Shown one piece after another: positions 25,470 through 34,007 of a stretch of DNA of 64,000 nucleotides. Location: contig OZ243922.1 of assembly GCA_965213905.1 (NCBI GenBank), forward strand, positions 1,178,001 to 1,242,000, written 5' to 3'. The notes under the pieces were generated by a model. The model had not been told where the DNA came from. It searched no databases and saw only the letters and a program-made list of their open reading frames with translations. The stretch comes from SIRX01 sp965213905. Its GTDB lineage: Bacteria > Actinomycetota > Rubrobacteria > Rubrobacterales > Rubrobacteraceae. The number at the start of each line of letters is the position of its first letter. The stretch's first letter is position 1. The position numbers and the translations under genes are program-made.

Positions 25470-26435
25470 ATGCCGGAGAACGACGGGCAACCTCTGTTGG
25501 TAGAGACCAGCGACCTTACCAAGCGGTACGGGTCCAAAATAACCGCCGTGGACGACCTAGATCTCACCGTAAAGCGCGGCGAAGTCTACGGCTTTTTGGG
25601 ACCCAACGGCGCCGGAAAGACCACCACGCTCAGGATGCTTCTGGGGCTCATTAAGCCCTCTTCGGGGAAGGCCCGGGTGTTGGGCGAGGGCCCGGGTACG
25701 CCGGGGAGCCTTTCAAAGGTCGGGGCGCTCGTCGAGTCTCCGGCCTTTTATCCGTACCTCTCGGGCCGGGACAACCTCAAGGTCGTGGCCCGCTACTCGG
25801 GGGCGGACAAGTCCCGGATCTGGGAGGTCCTGGATCAGGTCGAGCTATCCGGCCGGGCGAAGGACAAGTACAAAAAGTACTCGCTCGGCATGAAGCAGCG
25901 GCTCGGGGTTGCGGCGGCGCTTCTCAAAGACCCGGATTTATTGATCCTAGACGAGCCGACGAACGGGCTGGACCCACAGGGCATGGCCGACATGAGGAAG
26001 TTGATCCGGGATCTCGGAACCGGCGAGCGGACCGTGCTCCTCTCAAGCCATCTACTCGGGGAGGTCGAGCAGATCTGCGACCGGGTGGGTGTAATTCAGA
26101 AGGGCAAGCTCGTGGCCGAAGGGACCGTGGCGGAGCTCCAGGGGCAGGCCGGGCTCTTCGTCCGGGCCGAGCCGGTAGAGGAGGCGGCCCAAATCGCCGA
26201 GAAGCTCGCCGGGGTCGAAGAGGTCCGGAGGACGGACGGGATGCTGCGCCTGACCATAGCCCCGGAGAAGGCGGCCGAGATCAACGGCAAGCTCGTCGAG
26301 GCCGGGCTGCAAGTAAGCGAGCTACGGCCCGCCGAACAATCGCTCGAAGACGTTTTCCTACAGCTCACAGGAGAACCGCAGGGAGAACAAGAGGAGCAGG
26401 AAAGCGAACAGCGAGAAGCAGAGGAGGAGGCATAA
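25470..26435 (+). CDS. ABC-2 type transporter ATP-binding protein
   Basis: A 321-aa ATPase of the NatA/BcrA/CcmA-like group. It has Walker A GPNGAGKTT, the signature YSLGMKQRLGVA, Walker B LLILDEPTNGLDPQG and the H-loop LLSSHLLGEV. An about 90-residue C-terminal accessory domain (EEVRRTDGMLRLTIAPEKAAEI) and an acidic Glu/Gln tail follow. ATG 25470 is chosen because GAAGGGAG precedes it by 7 nt. It is directly followed by its permease gene. Confidence 0.92.
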   Translation: MPENDGQPLLVETSDLTKRYGSKITAVDDLDLTVKRGEVYGFLGPNGAGKTTTLRMLLGLIKPSSGKARVLGEGPGTPGSLSKVGALVESPAFYPYLSGRDNLKVVARYSGADKSRIWEVLDQVELSGRAKDKYKKYSLGMKQRLGVAAALLKDPDLLILDEPTNGLDPQGMADMRKLIRDLGTGERTVLLSSHLLGEVEQICDRVGVIQKGKLVAEGTVAELQGQAGLFVRAEPVEEAAQIAEKLAGVEEVRRTDGMLRLTIAPEKAAEINGKLVEAGLQVSELRPAEQSLEDVFLQLTGEPQGEQEEQESEQREAEEEA

Positions 26436-26436
26436 A

Positions 26437-27348
26437 GTGGGTTCCAGCTTCACGGCGGAGACCATGAAGCTCCGCAAGCGCCCGGCGACCTGGGTACTGG
26501 CCCTGATCTGGGTGGTCATCATCGCCTTTTTCTATTTCTCTACCTACGCTTTTACCGTAAATGCTCCGCCGCCGGAGGCCGTCGGGCAGGGGCCGGACGG
26601 CGAGGAGGTTCCCGCCGAGGTCCAGGAGCAGATCGAAGCCGAACAAGAGGCCTTCGACGACGCGCTCATCGCGAGCCTCTACCCGGAAAACCTGGTGTCC
26701 AACTTTATGACCGGCGGGGTCATCAATATCGGCGCGGCGCTAATGCTCATACTCGGGGCCCTGGTCGTGGGCAGTGAGTACGGCTGGGGCACGTTTAAGA
26801 CCTCGCTCACCCAGAGCCCCGGAAGGCTGGGCATCCTGTTAGGGAAGTTGCTGGCTTTCGTGGTCGCGCTGGTCCTGTTCGTCCTACTAGGACTCGCCGC
26901 CGCCGCCATTTGCGCTTTCGTCATAGCCCGGCTAGAAGGCGCGGCTGTGGACTGGCCGTCGCTAGGAATGCTCGCCAAGGGCGTTGGGGCCGGAACGCTG
27001 ATCTTCGGCGTGTGGGGCGCGATGGGCTTCGCGCTCGCCGCGCTGTTCCGGGGCACGGCTCTCGCCATAGGGCTCGGGCTCGGGTGGTTGTTGGCGGTCG
27101 AGAGCTTGATCTCCGGCCTCGCCGGTCCGAACAGCGACAACGAGACCCTGGAAACGATCCGCAAAGCCATGCCGGGCGAGAACGCTTTCGCCCTGGCAAA
27201 CTCTTTCGGCTCCGCGCTGCCGGACGAGCTAAGCGGCGGGTTTCAGCCGCTAGTGGAAGCCGGACAAGCCACGTGGGTGCTGGCGGCCTACTGCGCCGGG
27301 TTTATCCTGATCTCTGTTCTACTGTTTTGGCGGCGCGACGTGGTGTAG
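26437..27348 (+). CDS. ABC-2 type transporter permease
   Basis: A 303-aa membrane protein with six helices and a large extracytoplasmic loop after the first (about residues 40-85). The central segments ALMLILGALVVGSEYGWGTF and TSLTQSPGRLGILLGKLLA are typical of ABC-2 permeases in which the loop after TM2 contacts the ATPase. The GTG start lies 1 nt after the ATPase stop, with GGAGGAGGC upstream, so the two form a complex. The exported substrate is unknown; antibiotic or lipid export is usual for this group. Confidence 0.9.
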   Translation: MGSSFTAETMKLRKRPATWVLALIWVVIIAFFYFSTYAFTVNAPPPEAVGQGPDGEEVPAEVQEQIEAEQEAFDDALIASLYPENLVSNFMTGGVINIGAALMLILGALVVGSEYGWGTFKTSLTQSPGRLGILLGKLLAFVVALVLFVLLGLAAAAICAFVIARLEGAAVDWPSLGMLAKGVGAGTLIFGVWGAMGFALAALFRGTALAIGLGLGWLLAVESLISGLAGPNSDNETLETIRKAMPGENAFALANSFGSALPDELSGGFQPLVEAGQATWVLAAYCAGFILISVLLFWRRDVV

Positions 27349-27357
27349 AGAAGACGC

Positions 27358-29094
27358 TCAAGCGCCGTTCGGGCTTTCTTTGTGGTGGTTGGTTATAGGC
27401 ATCCGGCGGTCGCGGCCGAAGGCCCGGCTGGTTATCTTGATCCCGGTCGGGGCCTGGCGGCGCTTGTATTCGGCCCGGTCTACCAACTGCATGGCCTGCC
27501 GCACGTCTTCTTCGGCGTAGCCGGCGGCCGTGAGTTCCCCGAGCCCCTTGTCCTCTTCGACGTAAGCTTCGAGGATCGGGTCCAGCGTTTCGTAGGGCGG
27601 CAGGGAATCCGTGTCGCGCTGGTCGGCCCTTAGCTCGGCGGTCGGCTCTTTGTCTATGACGCCCTGCGGTATGACCTCGCGTCCCTCGACTTCGTTTAGG
27701 TGCGAGGCCACGCGGTAGACGAGGGTTTTTGGCACGTCTTTTATAACGGAGAAGCCCCCGGCCATGTCGCCGTAGAGCGTGGAGTAGCCGACGCTCATCT
27801 CGCTCTTGTTTCCGGTACTCAGGACGATCCAACCAAACTTGTTGGAGAGCGCCATGAGAATGTTGCCCCGGATGCGGGCCTGCAAGTTCTCTTCGGCCTC
27901 GTTCTCCGGCAGGTCCTCGAAGTGGGGTTCGAGCATCTCCGTGTAAGCGTCGAAGGCCGGGCCTATGGGTACTACCCGCACGTCTACGCCGAGGCTTTTG
28001 GCGAGTGCTTCGGCGTCGGTGTTGCTCGCCTCGGAGGTGTAGCGGCTCGGCATGAGCACGCCGGTTACGTTCTCCGGCCCCAGGGCGCGCGCCGCGACCG
28101 CCGCCCCGAGCGAGGAGTCTATGCCGCCGGAGAGGCCCAGCACCGCCCGCGAGAAACCGTTTTTGCCGAAGTAATCTTTCAAGCCCAGGGTCAGGGCTTC
28201 GAGGACTTCGCCTTCTTCGGAGAGTTGGGGTTCGACGCGCGGCTCGACGGCCTGTTCCGGCTGTTTCGGCTCTCTAGGCCTGACGCCGGGCGTCTCGATC
28301 ACCCGCGGGTGAAGTTCGTCGTCGTCTTTGCGCAGCCGGGGGTCGTGGAGACGCTGGATGAGCGCCTCTTCCGGGTGGAGGTCTACGAAAAGCAGGTCTT
28401 CCTCGAATTGCCTGCCCCGCGCTACGAGCTCGCCTTCGGGGTCGAAGACGAGCGAGTGGCCGTCGAAGACCAGCTCGTCCTGGCCGCCGACCAGGTTGCA
28501 GAAGAGGACGTAGCAACCGTAATCCGAAGCCCTAACGCCCAACATCCGCTCCCGGAGAGCCCCCTTGCGCCGGTGGTACGGCGAGGCCGAGATGTTCAGG
28601 AGCATTCCAGCCCCCCCGACCGCCTGTTCGCGGGCCGGGCCACCCGGATACCAGATGTCTTCACAAACGCTCACCCCCACGAGGGCGCCGCCGAACCTGA
28701 CGACCGGGGCGCCGGCCCCGCGGCGGAAATAGCGGTTCTCGTCAAAGACGCCGTAGTTTGGCAGGTAGCGTTTGTGATAGCGGTGCAAAACCTCTCCGCC
28801 AGAGACTATGGCACAGGCGTTGTAGAGGTCGGCGCCCAGATCCACGAAGCCCACAGCGGCGACCACACCCTCGGGGACTTGTTTTGCGAACTCGTCCAGC
28901 GCCTCCAGGTTCTCGCCTATAAAGCTCGGTCGCAGCAGGAGGTCCTCCGGCGGGTAGCCGGTTATGGTTAGCTCCGGAAAAGCGACCAGGTCGGCGCCGG
29001 AGTCCACGGTCCTCTCCAGGGCGGACGTTGCCTTCTCGACGTTCCCCCAAACGTCACCGACGGTCGTGTTGATCTGGGCCAGCGCGATCCTCAC
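27358..29094 (-). CDS. nadE: Glutamine-dependent NAD+ synthetase
   Basis: A 578-aa enzyme that makes NAD+ from deamido-NAD+, ATP and glutamine. The N-terminal nitrilase-fold glutaminase has its Glu-Lys-Cys triad in FPELTITGYPPEDLL, HRYHKRYLPNYGVFDE and VSVCEDIWYPGG. The C-terminal synthetase has the PP-loop LGLSGGIDSSLGAAVA and STGNKSEMSVGYSTLYGDMA. The GTG at 29094 follows GGAGGTACCGC. It converges on the ABC-2 pair with only 9 nt between the stops and no visible hairpin. Confidence 0.97.
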   Translation of the reverse strand: MRIALAQINTTVGDVWGNVEKATSALERTVDSGADLVAFPELTITGYPPEDLLLRPSFIGENLEALDEFAKQVPEGVVAAVGFVDLGADLYNACAIVSGGEVLHRYHKRYLPNYGVFDENRYFRRGAGAPVVRFGGALVGVSVCEDIWYPGGPAREQAVGGAGMLLNISASPYHRRKGALRERMLGVRASDYGCYVLFCNLVGGQDELVFDGHSLVFDPEGELVARGRQFEEDLLFVDLHPEEALIQRLHDPRLRKDDDELHPRVIETPGVRPREPKQPEQAVEPRVEPQLSEEGEVLEALTLGLKDYFGKNGFSRAVLGLSGGIDSSLGAAVAARALGPENVTGVLMPSRYTSEASNTDAEALAKSLGVDVRVVPIGPAFDAYTEMLEPHFEDLPENEAEENLQARIRGNILMALSNKFGWIVLSTGNKSEMSVGYSTLYGDMAGGFSVIKDVPKTLVYRVASHLNEVEGREVIPQGVIDKEPTAELRADQRDTDSLPPYETLDPILEAYVEEDKGLGELTAAGYAEEDVRQAMQLVDRAEYKRRQAPTGIKITSRAFGRDRRMPITNHHKESPNGA

Positions 29095-29254
29095 GCGGTA
29101 CCTCCGTTTTTAAGGTTTCTAAGGAGATTCAATATACCGCGCGGACGAATCATTTGTCGTTTTTACGACTCCGCGGACGTGACGCTGTTTACGGGCCGTA
29201 CCGCCGCGGTGTAGAGTGTAAGACCTATCCGGCTTTCACCTCGAAAGGAACATC

Positions 29255-30103
29255 CTGACGCAAACAGACAAATCCGAGGCGGTTCGCCAGCACGCCGAAG
29301 ACGCGGCGGACAAGGCAGACCCGTGGATATTCTGGATCGCCCGGGCCGGCTACGTGGCGAAGGGAACGGTCTATGCGGTGGTGGGCGTGCTGGCCGCCCA
29401 GGTCGCGCTCGGCACGGGCGGGAGGACCACCGGCGCGGGCGGGGCGTTTGAGAGCATCGGTTCCCAACCCTTGGGTATGGCGCTTCTGCTCCTGCTGGCG
29501 GCAGGGCTCGTCGGGTATGCAATCTGGAAGCTCGTGCAAGGCATCATGGACCCCGACGAAAAAGGCACGGGTTTTCAAGGGTTCGTGCGGCGCGTCGCCT
29601 ACGGGGGGAGCGCCCTGATCCACGTCGGCCTGGCTTTTAGCGCCCTGGAGGAACTCTACGGCCCGGAGGGCCAGAGCACGGCCCTGGACCAGTGGACGGC
29701 CTGGGTAATGTCCTACCAGCCACCGCTCGGCCAGATCCTGGTAGGGGCTATCGCCCTGGGCGTTTTAGGGGTCGGCCTCTACCAGTTCTACGCGGGCGTT
29801 ACCGCTAGTTTCCTGAAAGAGATCGAGACGTACCACATGCACGATGTCGCCCGTTGGGCCTTGCTTACGGGCCGCGTCGGGACCGCCGCCCGGGCCATAG
29901 TAATCCTCGTGGCCGGGGCTTTTGTGTTTTTGGCCGCCTGGCAATCCGACCCGCAACAGACCCGCGGCCTCGGCGGCGCCCTACAAACGCTCGTCCGGCA
30001 GCCCGCCGGCCCCTACCTCCTCGGTGTAGTCGCCGGGGGGCTCATCCTCTACGGTTCCTTTATGCTCGTCGTGGCCCGCTACCGGGATATAGGAGCCCGC
30101 TAG
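29255..30103 (+). CDS. DUF1206 membrane protein, apparent CTG start
   Basis: A polytopic protein with three repeated units of about 80 residues, each with two helices (IARAGYVAKGTVYAVVGVLA; VRRVAYGGSALIHVGLAFSA; ALLTGRVGTAARAIVILVAG). This is the DUF1206 architecture. The first conventional start (GTG 29354) would cut into the first unit. The frame upstream encodes a plausible cytoplasmic N-terminus (TQTDKSEAVRQHAEDAADKA), reached only from CTG at 29255, with AAAGGA 5 nt before it. I therefore annotate the CTG. The role is unknown. The next gene starts 3 nt after the stop. Confidence 0.8.
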   Translation: MTQTDKSEAVRQHAEDAADKADPWIFWIARAGYVAKGTVYAVVGVLAAQVALGTGGRTTGAGGAFESIGSQPLGMALLLLLAAGLVGYAIWKLVQGIMDPDEKGTGFQGFVRRVAYGGSALIHVGLAFSALEELYGPEGQSTALDQWTAWVMSYQPPLGQILVGAIALGVLGVGLYQFYAGVTASFLKEIETYHMHDVARWALLTGRVGTAARAIVILVAGAFVFLAAWQSDPQQTRGLGGALQTLVRQPAGPYLLGVVAGGLILYGSFMLVVARYRDIGAR

Positions 30104-30106
30104 AGG

Positions 30107-30598
30107 ATGGAAGCCCCCACCTCCCAAACTCTCTTCTCGATCTCCGGCGCCGGCGCACTATCCGCAAGCCTCCTGTCGGAAGCCTGCGAGCTAGACCTCG
30201 AATTCCGAAGCTCCTTGCAACTCGAAGTAGTCCGGGACCTGGCGGAAGACCTGAAAAGCCGGCTGGATAAGCTAGCCCGCCCCGGCGCCGGGGACGACGG
30301 GCCCGCGAACCTGCCCGTAGAGGCGGCGCTACGTTGTGCAGACCTGGCAAACCTCGCGGCCTGCAACCTCCCGGAACTATCCGAGGCCGCCGCGCCCCGG
30401 GCCGCCGCCTCCGTACACCTGGCCGCCGGGGCCGCCCAGGCCCTGGGATTTTTGGCTGAAAACGGGGCCCCGGGACCCGGCGGGACCCACCCGGACAACG
30501 TGCGACGGGACGCCCGCGGGGCCCGGTGGCGCACGGACCTCGCGGTGCGTCAGGTAGACGAATTCGTTCGCGGCGCCTCACAAAACTCCGGCCTTTAG
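30107..30598 (+). CDS. Hypothetical Ala-rich helical protein
   Basis: A 163-aa protein not recognised. It is strongly helical and alanine-rich, has four cysteines spread through a four-helix-like core (LSEACELDLEFR, AALRCADLANLAACNLPELS) and a Gly/Pro/Arg-rich tail. It begins 3 nt after the DUF1206 stop (TAGAGGATG), so it is almost certainly co-translated with it. No catalytic motif is visible. Confidence 0.65.
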   Translation: MEAPTSQTLFSISGAGALSASLLSEACELDLEFRSSLQLEVVRDLAEDLKSRLDKLARPGAGDDGPANLPVEAALRCADLANLAACNLPELSEAAAPRAAASVHLAAGAAQALGFLAENGAPGPGGTHPDNVRRDARGARWRTDLAVRQVDEFVRGASQNSGL

Positions 30599-30653
30599 TC
30601 CCGGCACCCCGGTTCACGTCGCCAGCGTGGACCCATCTTCGCCGGGGTACTTT

Positions 30654-31325
30654 CTACGGCTGGAAGATCCGCCCGGGCCCCTCCCCGGCCAAGGCGCTAG
30701 TCACCGCCTGCGCTATCTTATAGAGGTAGTCGTCTTCGTTGGGAACGAAGTCTTTTATCGTTACACCCACGGAGATGGGCTCTCCGTTTTTCCACTCCAC
30801 GGCTGGGACTGCTTCGCCGATTTTCAGCTTCTCGGCGTGATCCGGGTTCAGGCAGAGCACGGATTCGACCTCTTCTTTCTGTAGCCGCAATTCTACCGGC
30901 GGGGTCGGGTCGCGGAGCAAGAATACGTCGTGGAACTCGCGGTCGCAGCCTTGCGGTATGTCCTGCTCGATCCTACGAACTCCGAGCGGAATGAGCCTTT
31001 CGGGGTCCGGACTCAAGCCCAACTCCTCTTCCAACTCCCGCAGGCCGTCGAGCTTCTCTTCGCCGGCGGCCAGGTGTCCGGCGGCGGTAACGTCCAACCG
31101 GCCGGGCCAGGTGCTTTTCCCGGCGGCACGGCGCTGGACGAGCAGGTACGGCCCGCCGGCCTCATCAACGCCGAAAACCCAGCAATGGAAACATCGGTGC
31201 CAGATACCTTCGCGGTGCGCCTCACTCTTCCACACGACTTCGCCGGTGGGTTTTCCGTGCCCGTCGAGGGCATCTATCTTCTCGTCCACCCCCGGAGGGT
31301 AACATCCGGGCCAACCCGCGGGCAT
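30654..31325 (-). CDS. Nudix hydrolase, isopentenyl-diphosphate-isomerase-like (YfcD type)
   Basis: A Nudix protein of up to 223 aa. It opens with the signature of the IDI/YfcD subgroup, KIDALDGHGKPTGEVVWKSE followed by HRCFHCWVF. The Nudix box is GHLAAGEEKLDGLRELEEEL. The last E-E-L-G lacks the usual REUxEExGU spacing in part, as in this subgroup. The start is uncertain: ATG 31325 or the GTG at 31289. The true substrate of this group is not settled. It is divergent from the dehydrogenase pseudogene. Confidence 0.82.
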   Translation of the reverse strand: MPAGWPGCYPPGVDEKIDALDGHGKPTGEVVWKSEAHREGIWHRCFHCWVFGVDEAGGPYLLVQRRAAGKSTWPGRLDVTAAGHLAAGEEKLDGLRELEEELGLSPDPERLIPLGVRRIEQDIPQGCDREFHDVFLLRDPTPPVELRLQKEEVESVLCLNPDHAEKLKIGEAVPAVEWKNGEPISVGVTIKDFVPNEDDYLYKIAQAVTSALAGEGPGRIFQP

Positions 31326-31357
31326 GCTGATAAGCTTCGGGGCAAAGGGAGGCAGCT

Positions 31358-32389
31358 TTGACTACCGTGGTTATATCGAGCTTTCTCGAAGAAGAGTACG
31401 TGCGGCGCATCCGGGAGGTGGACGGTAGCCTGCGGGTTCTCTACCGGGAAGACCTGGTTCCGCCGCCCCGCTGGCCCGGGGACCACGTCGGCCCGGCCGA
31501 CTGGGACCGTACGCCGGAGCAGGACGAGGAGTTTTTAGAGATGCTCGGTGAGGCTGAAATACTCTACGACTTCCCGCGCGAGTACATAAGAGGCCTGACG
31601 GAGGTCGCCCCAAACTTACGCTGGGTACAAGGCAGTATGGCCGGGGCCGGCGAGGTGGCCCGGAAGGCCGGCCTGCTCGGAAACGACGTGCTGGTGACGA
31701 CGGCGAGCGGCGTATTCTCGGGCCCACTGGCGGAGTTCGCCATGATGGCCTTTCTCCAACACGCCAAAGACCTCGCCCGCCTGCGACTAGATAAAGAGAT
31801 GAAAACCTGGAATCAGGCTACCGTGGGCACGCTGGAGGGCAAGACGTTGTGTATCGTCGGGCTAGGGAACATCGGGCGCGAGGTGGCTGTACGGGCGCGG
31901 CCCTTCGGGATGCGGATCGTCGGGGTAAAACGTACGTTGCGCGAGGACGACGCGGCCTGAGGCTACGCCGACGAGTTGCATACAAACGAGCATCTGCACG
32001 ACGCCCTGGCCGGGGCTGATTACGTGGTCGCCACGCTGCCGGGCACGCCGGAGACGCACCACCTCATAGACGCCGGGGCCATCGAGAAGATGGGCGGGGC
32101 TTATTTCGTCAACATCGGGCGCGGGAGCGTGGTGGATGAAGCCGCGCTGGTCGAGGCCCTGGAGGAGAGACGGCTTTCGGGGGCGGCGCTGGACGTGTTC
32201 GAGACCGAGCCGCTACCGGAGGAAAGCCCGTTTTGGGAGCTCGGAAACGTAATTATCAGCCCGCACTCGACGGACATGGTGCCGGATCTCACAAACGAGC
32301 GACAAACGGAGTTGTTCCGCGAGAACCTCCGACGGTATCTGGCGGGCGACGAACTGGTGAACGTACTAGATAAGCAACTGCTCTACTAA
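31358..32389 (+). pseudogene. D-2-hydroxyacid dehydrogenase with one nonsense codon
   Basis: The whole frame (343 codons) matches the D-isomer 2-hydroxyacid dehydrogenase family. It has the Rossmann motif IVGLGNIGREVAVRARPFGM, NIGRGSVVDEAALVEAL with the substrate Arg/Glu region, and the catalytic His in IISPHSTDM. A single in-frame TGA at 31958-31960 follows LREDDAA; the frame resumes without shift at GYADELHTNEHLHDAL. The family usually has a non-Cys residue here, and CGA to TGA by deamination is the simplest explanation. Selenocysteine is not expected. If the sequence is correct, the enzyme is lost. Confidence 0.85.
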
Positions 32390-32524
32390 ACCCGCTGAAA
32401 GTTTGCCGAAACATTCAGAATGGTATATTTACGTGCTAGTTAGTATGGAGCTTGACGAGACATCGAGTATCAGCGCGTCCCTGTTCTCGGGGCGCGACCG
32501 CGATCTTCACCCTAAGGAGTCATT

Positions 32525-33892
32525 CTGGAAGCAATAATAGCACCCTCCCTGCGGATTCTGGCCTCCCTTCTGCTCGTCGCCTTAAACGGCCTCTTCGTCG
32601 CCGCGGAGTTCGCGTTCGTACGCATCCGGGCAACGCAGGTAGACCGGCTAGTGAACGAGGGCCGGGCCTCCGCAAATTTGGTGCAGGTCGCCACGGCAAA
32701 GCTCGATCAGTATCTCGCGGTCTGTCAGCTAGGCATCACAATCTGCTCTTTAGGCATCGGCGCCCTGGCGGAGCCCACGATAGCCCAATTGATAGAACCC
32801 GTCTTCGAAGATATTGGCATGCCAGGCGCGCTGGTACACCCAGTAGCCCTCGCGATCGCGCTCTCCATCGCCTCGTTCTTTCACGTGGTCTTCGGCGAAC
32901 TCGCTCCCAAGACGCTCGCTATTCAGCGGGCCGAAAGTACATCTTTGTTTGTGGCCCCCTTTATGCGCTTTTTCTACTATCTCCTGCTTCCGCTGACCGC
33001 GCTGTTTAACGGCACGGCGAACGCCATCACCCGGGCGTTCGGCATCCCGCCTGCAAGCGAGGGCGAAGAATCCCACACCGAAGAGGAGATCCGAACCCTA
33101 ATAAGCCAGTCCTCCCGCCAGGGCGCGGTTGAGGCGGACGAGGCGGACATGATCGGGGGCGTCTTCGAGCTGGACGACAAGCCGGCCCGTGAGATCATGG
33201 TCCCCCGTCCCGACGTGGTATCGCTCCCGGCCGACGCCGACCTCGAACACCTCATCTCGGTTGTCGGCCCCGGCAACCACACCCGCTACCCGATCTTCGA
33301 GGAGGACGAGCCGGACCGCGTCGTCGGGGCGATTCACGTAAAAGATCTCCTGCGGGTCATCAAGGACGCCGGGGGCATCGTCTCCGAGATTACGGCCCGC
33401 GACATTATGCGGAACGTGCTAACCGTCCCGGAAAATCGCACCATAGACGATATCCTGGAAGATTTCCAGAAGCAGGAGATCCAGATGGCAATCGTCATAG
33501 ACGAGTGGGGATCTTTTGAAGGCCTCTTTACCATCGAGGACATTATCGAGGAGATAGTCGGCGAGATCCGGGACGAGTTCGACGAGGAGGAGCCGGCGGT
33601 CCAAGAGCTGGACGACGGCGGCTACAGCGTGGACGGACGTTTGCCGATAAGCGTCGTAAACAGCGCCCTGGAAACCGCGTTCGAGAGCGACGACTTCGAG
33701 ACCATCGGCGGCTTGGTCCTCGGGCTCCTGGGCCGTCCGCCGGACGTGGGTGACGAAGTCCGGGTGAACGGCCATGTACTCCACGTGGACGAAACCGACG
33801 GTCCCCGCGTCGCCCAGGTCATAGTGCGCCAGCACGAAACCCAAGATCCGGGCAAAGAAAACCCGGACGGAGAAGCCTCCGGGGAAGAGTAG
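32525..33892 (+). CDS. CorC/HlyC-type membrane protein (DUF21-CBS-CorC), apparent CTG start
   Basis: A 455-aa protein of the PaeA/CorC family implicated in Mg2+/Co2+ efflux or membrane homeostasis. It has an N-terminal DUF21 membrane domain of four helices (LLVALNGLFVAAEFAFVRIR, VAIALSIASFFHVVFGELAP), paired CBS domains (MVPRPDVVSLPADADLEHLI; RNVLTVPENRTIDDILEDFQ) and a C-terminal CorC domain (GYSVDGRLPISVVN). The first ATG/GTG starts lie inside the membrane domain. The complete domain requires CTG at 32525, with a perfect AAGGAG 5 nt upstream. Confidence 0.88.
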   Translation: MEAIIAPSLRILASLLLVALNGLFVAAEFAFVRIRATQVDRLVNEGRASANLVQVATAKLDQYLAVCQLGITICSLGIGALAEPTIAQLIEPVFEDIGMPGALVHPVALAIALSIASFFHVVFGELAPKTLAIQRAESTSLFVAPFMRFFYYLLLPLTALFNGTANAITRAFGIPPASEGEESHTEEEIRTLISQSSRQGAVEADEADMIGGVFELDDKPAREIMVPRPDVVSLPADADLEHLISVVGPGNHTRYPIFEEDEPDRVVGAIHVKDLLRVIKDAGGIVSEITARDIMRNVLTVPENRTIDDILEDFQKQEIQMAIVIDEWGSFEGLFTIEDIIEEIVGEIRDEFDEEEPAVQELDDGGYSVDGRLPISVVNSALETAFESDDFETIGGLVLGLLGRPPDVGDEVRVNGHVLHVDETDGPRVAQVIVRQHETQDPGKENPDGEASGEE

Positions 33893-33932
33893 CGTCGTAC
33901 CCATCGTACCCGTTATATCCGTTTTCTACGGG

Positions 33933-34007
33933 CTACGGGGCGAACGAGATGTAGATCGCACCCACGATGAGCGTGAGTACGATGGTTATTATTAGTAGCT
34001 CCCTCAT
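33933..34007 (-). CDS. 24-aa single-helix membrane microprotein
   Basis: The sequence MRELLIITIVLTLIVGAIYI plus four residues is one hydrophobic helix and little else. Its ATG overlaps the stop of the ABC exporter gene (ATGA), so it would be translated by ribosomes finishing that gene. Coupling and hydrophobicity argue for a real small membrane protein, possibly a partner of the transporter. Conservation is not tested. Confidence 0.5.
   Translation of the reverse strand: MRELLIITIVLTLIVGAIYISFAP

Noticed and set aside
25121..25567. 148-codon minus-strand frame upstream of the ABC-2 pair
   Set aside because: Composition is non-coding-like (Ser/Arg-rich), it overlaps the ATPase start, and no family is recognisable.
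27700..28971. 423-codon plus-strand frame
   Set aside because: Fully antisense to nadE; long antisense frames are expected in GC-rich coding DNA and it has no protein-like motif.
31958..31960. TGA in the dehydrogenase as selenocysteine
   Set aside because: The position is not a conserved Cys, lies between catalytic segments, and is explained by CGA to TGA.
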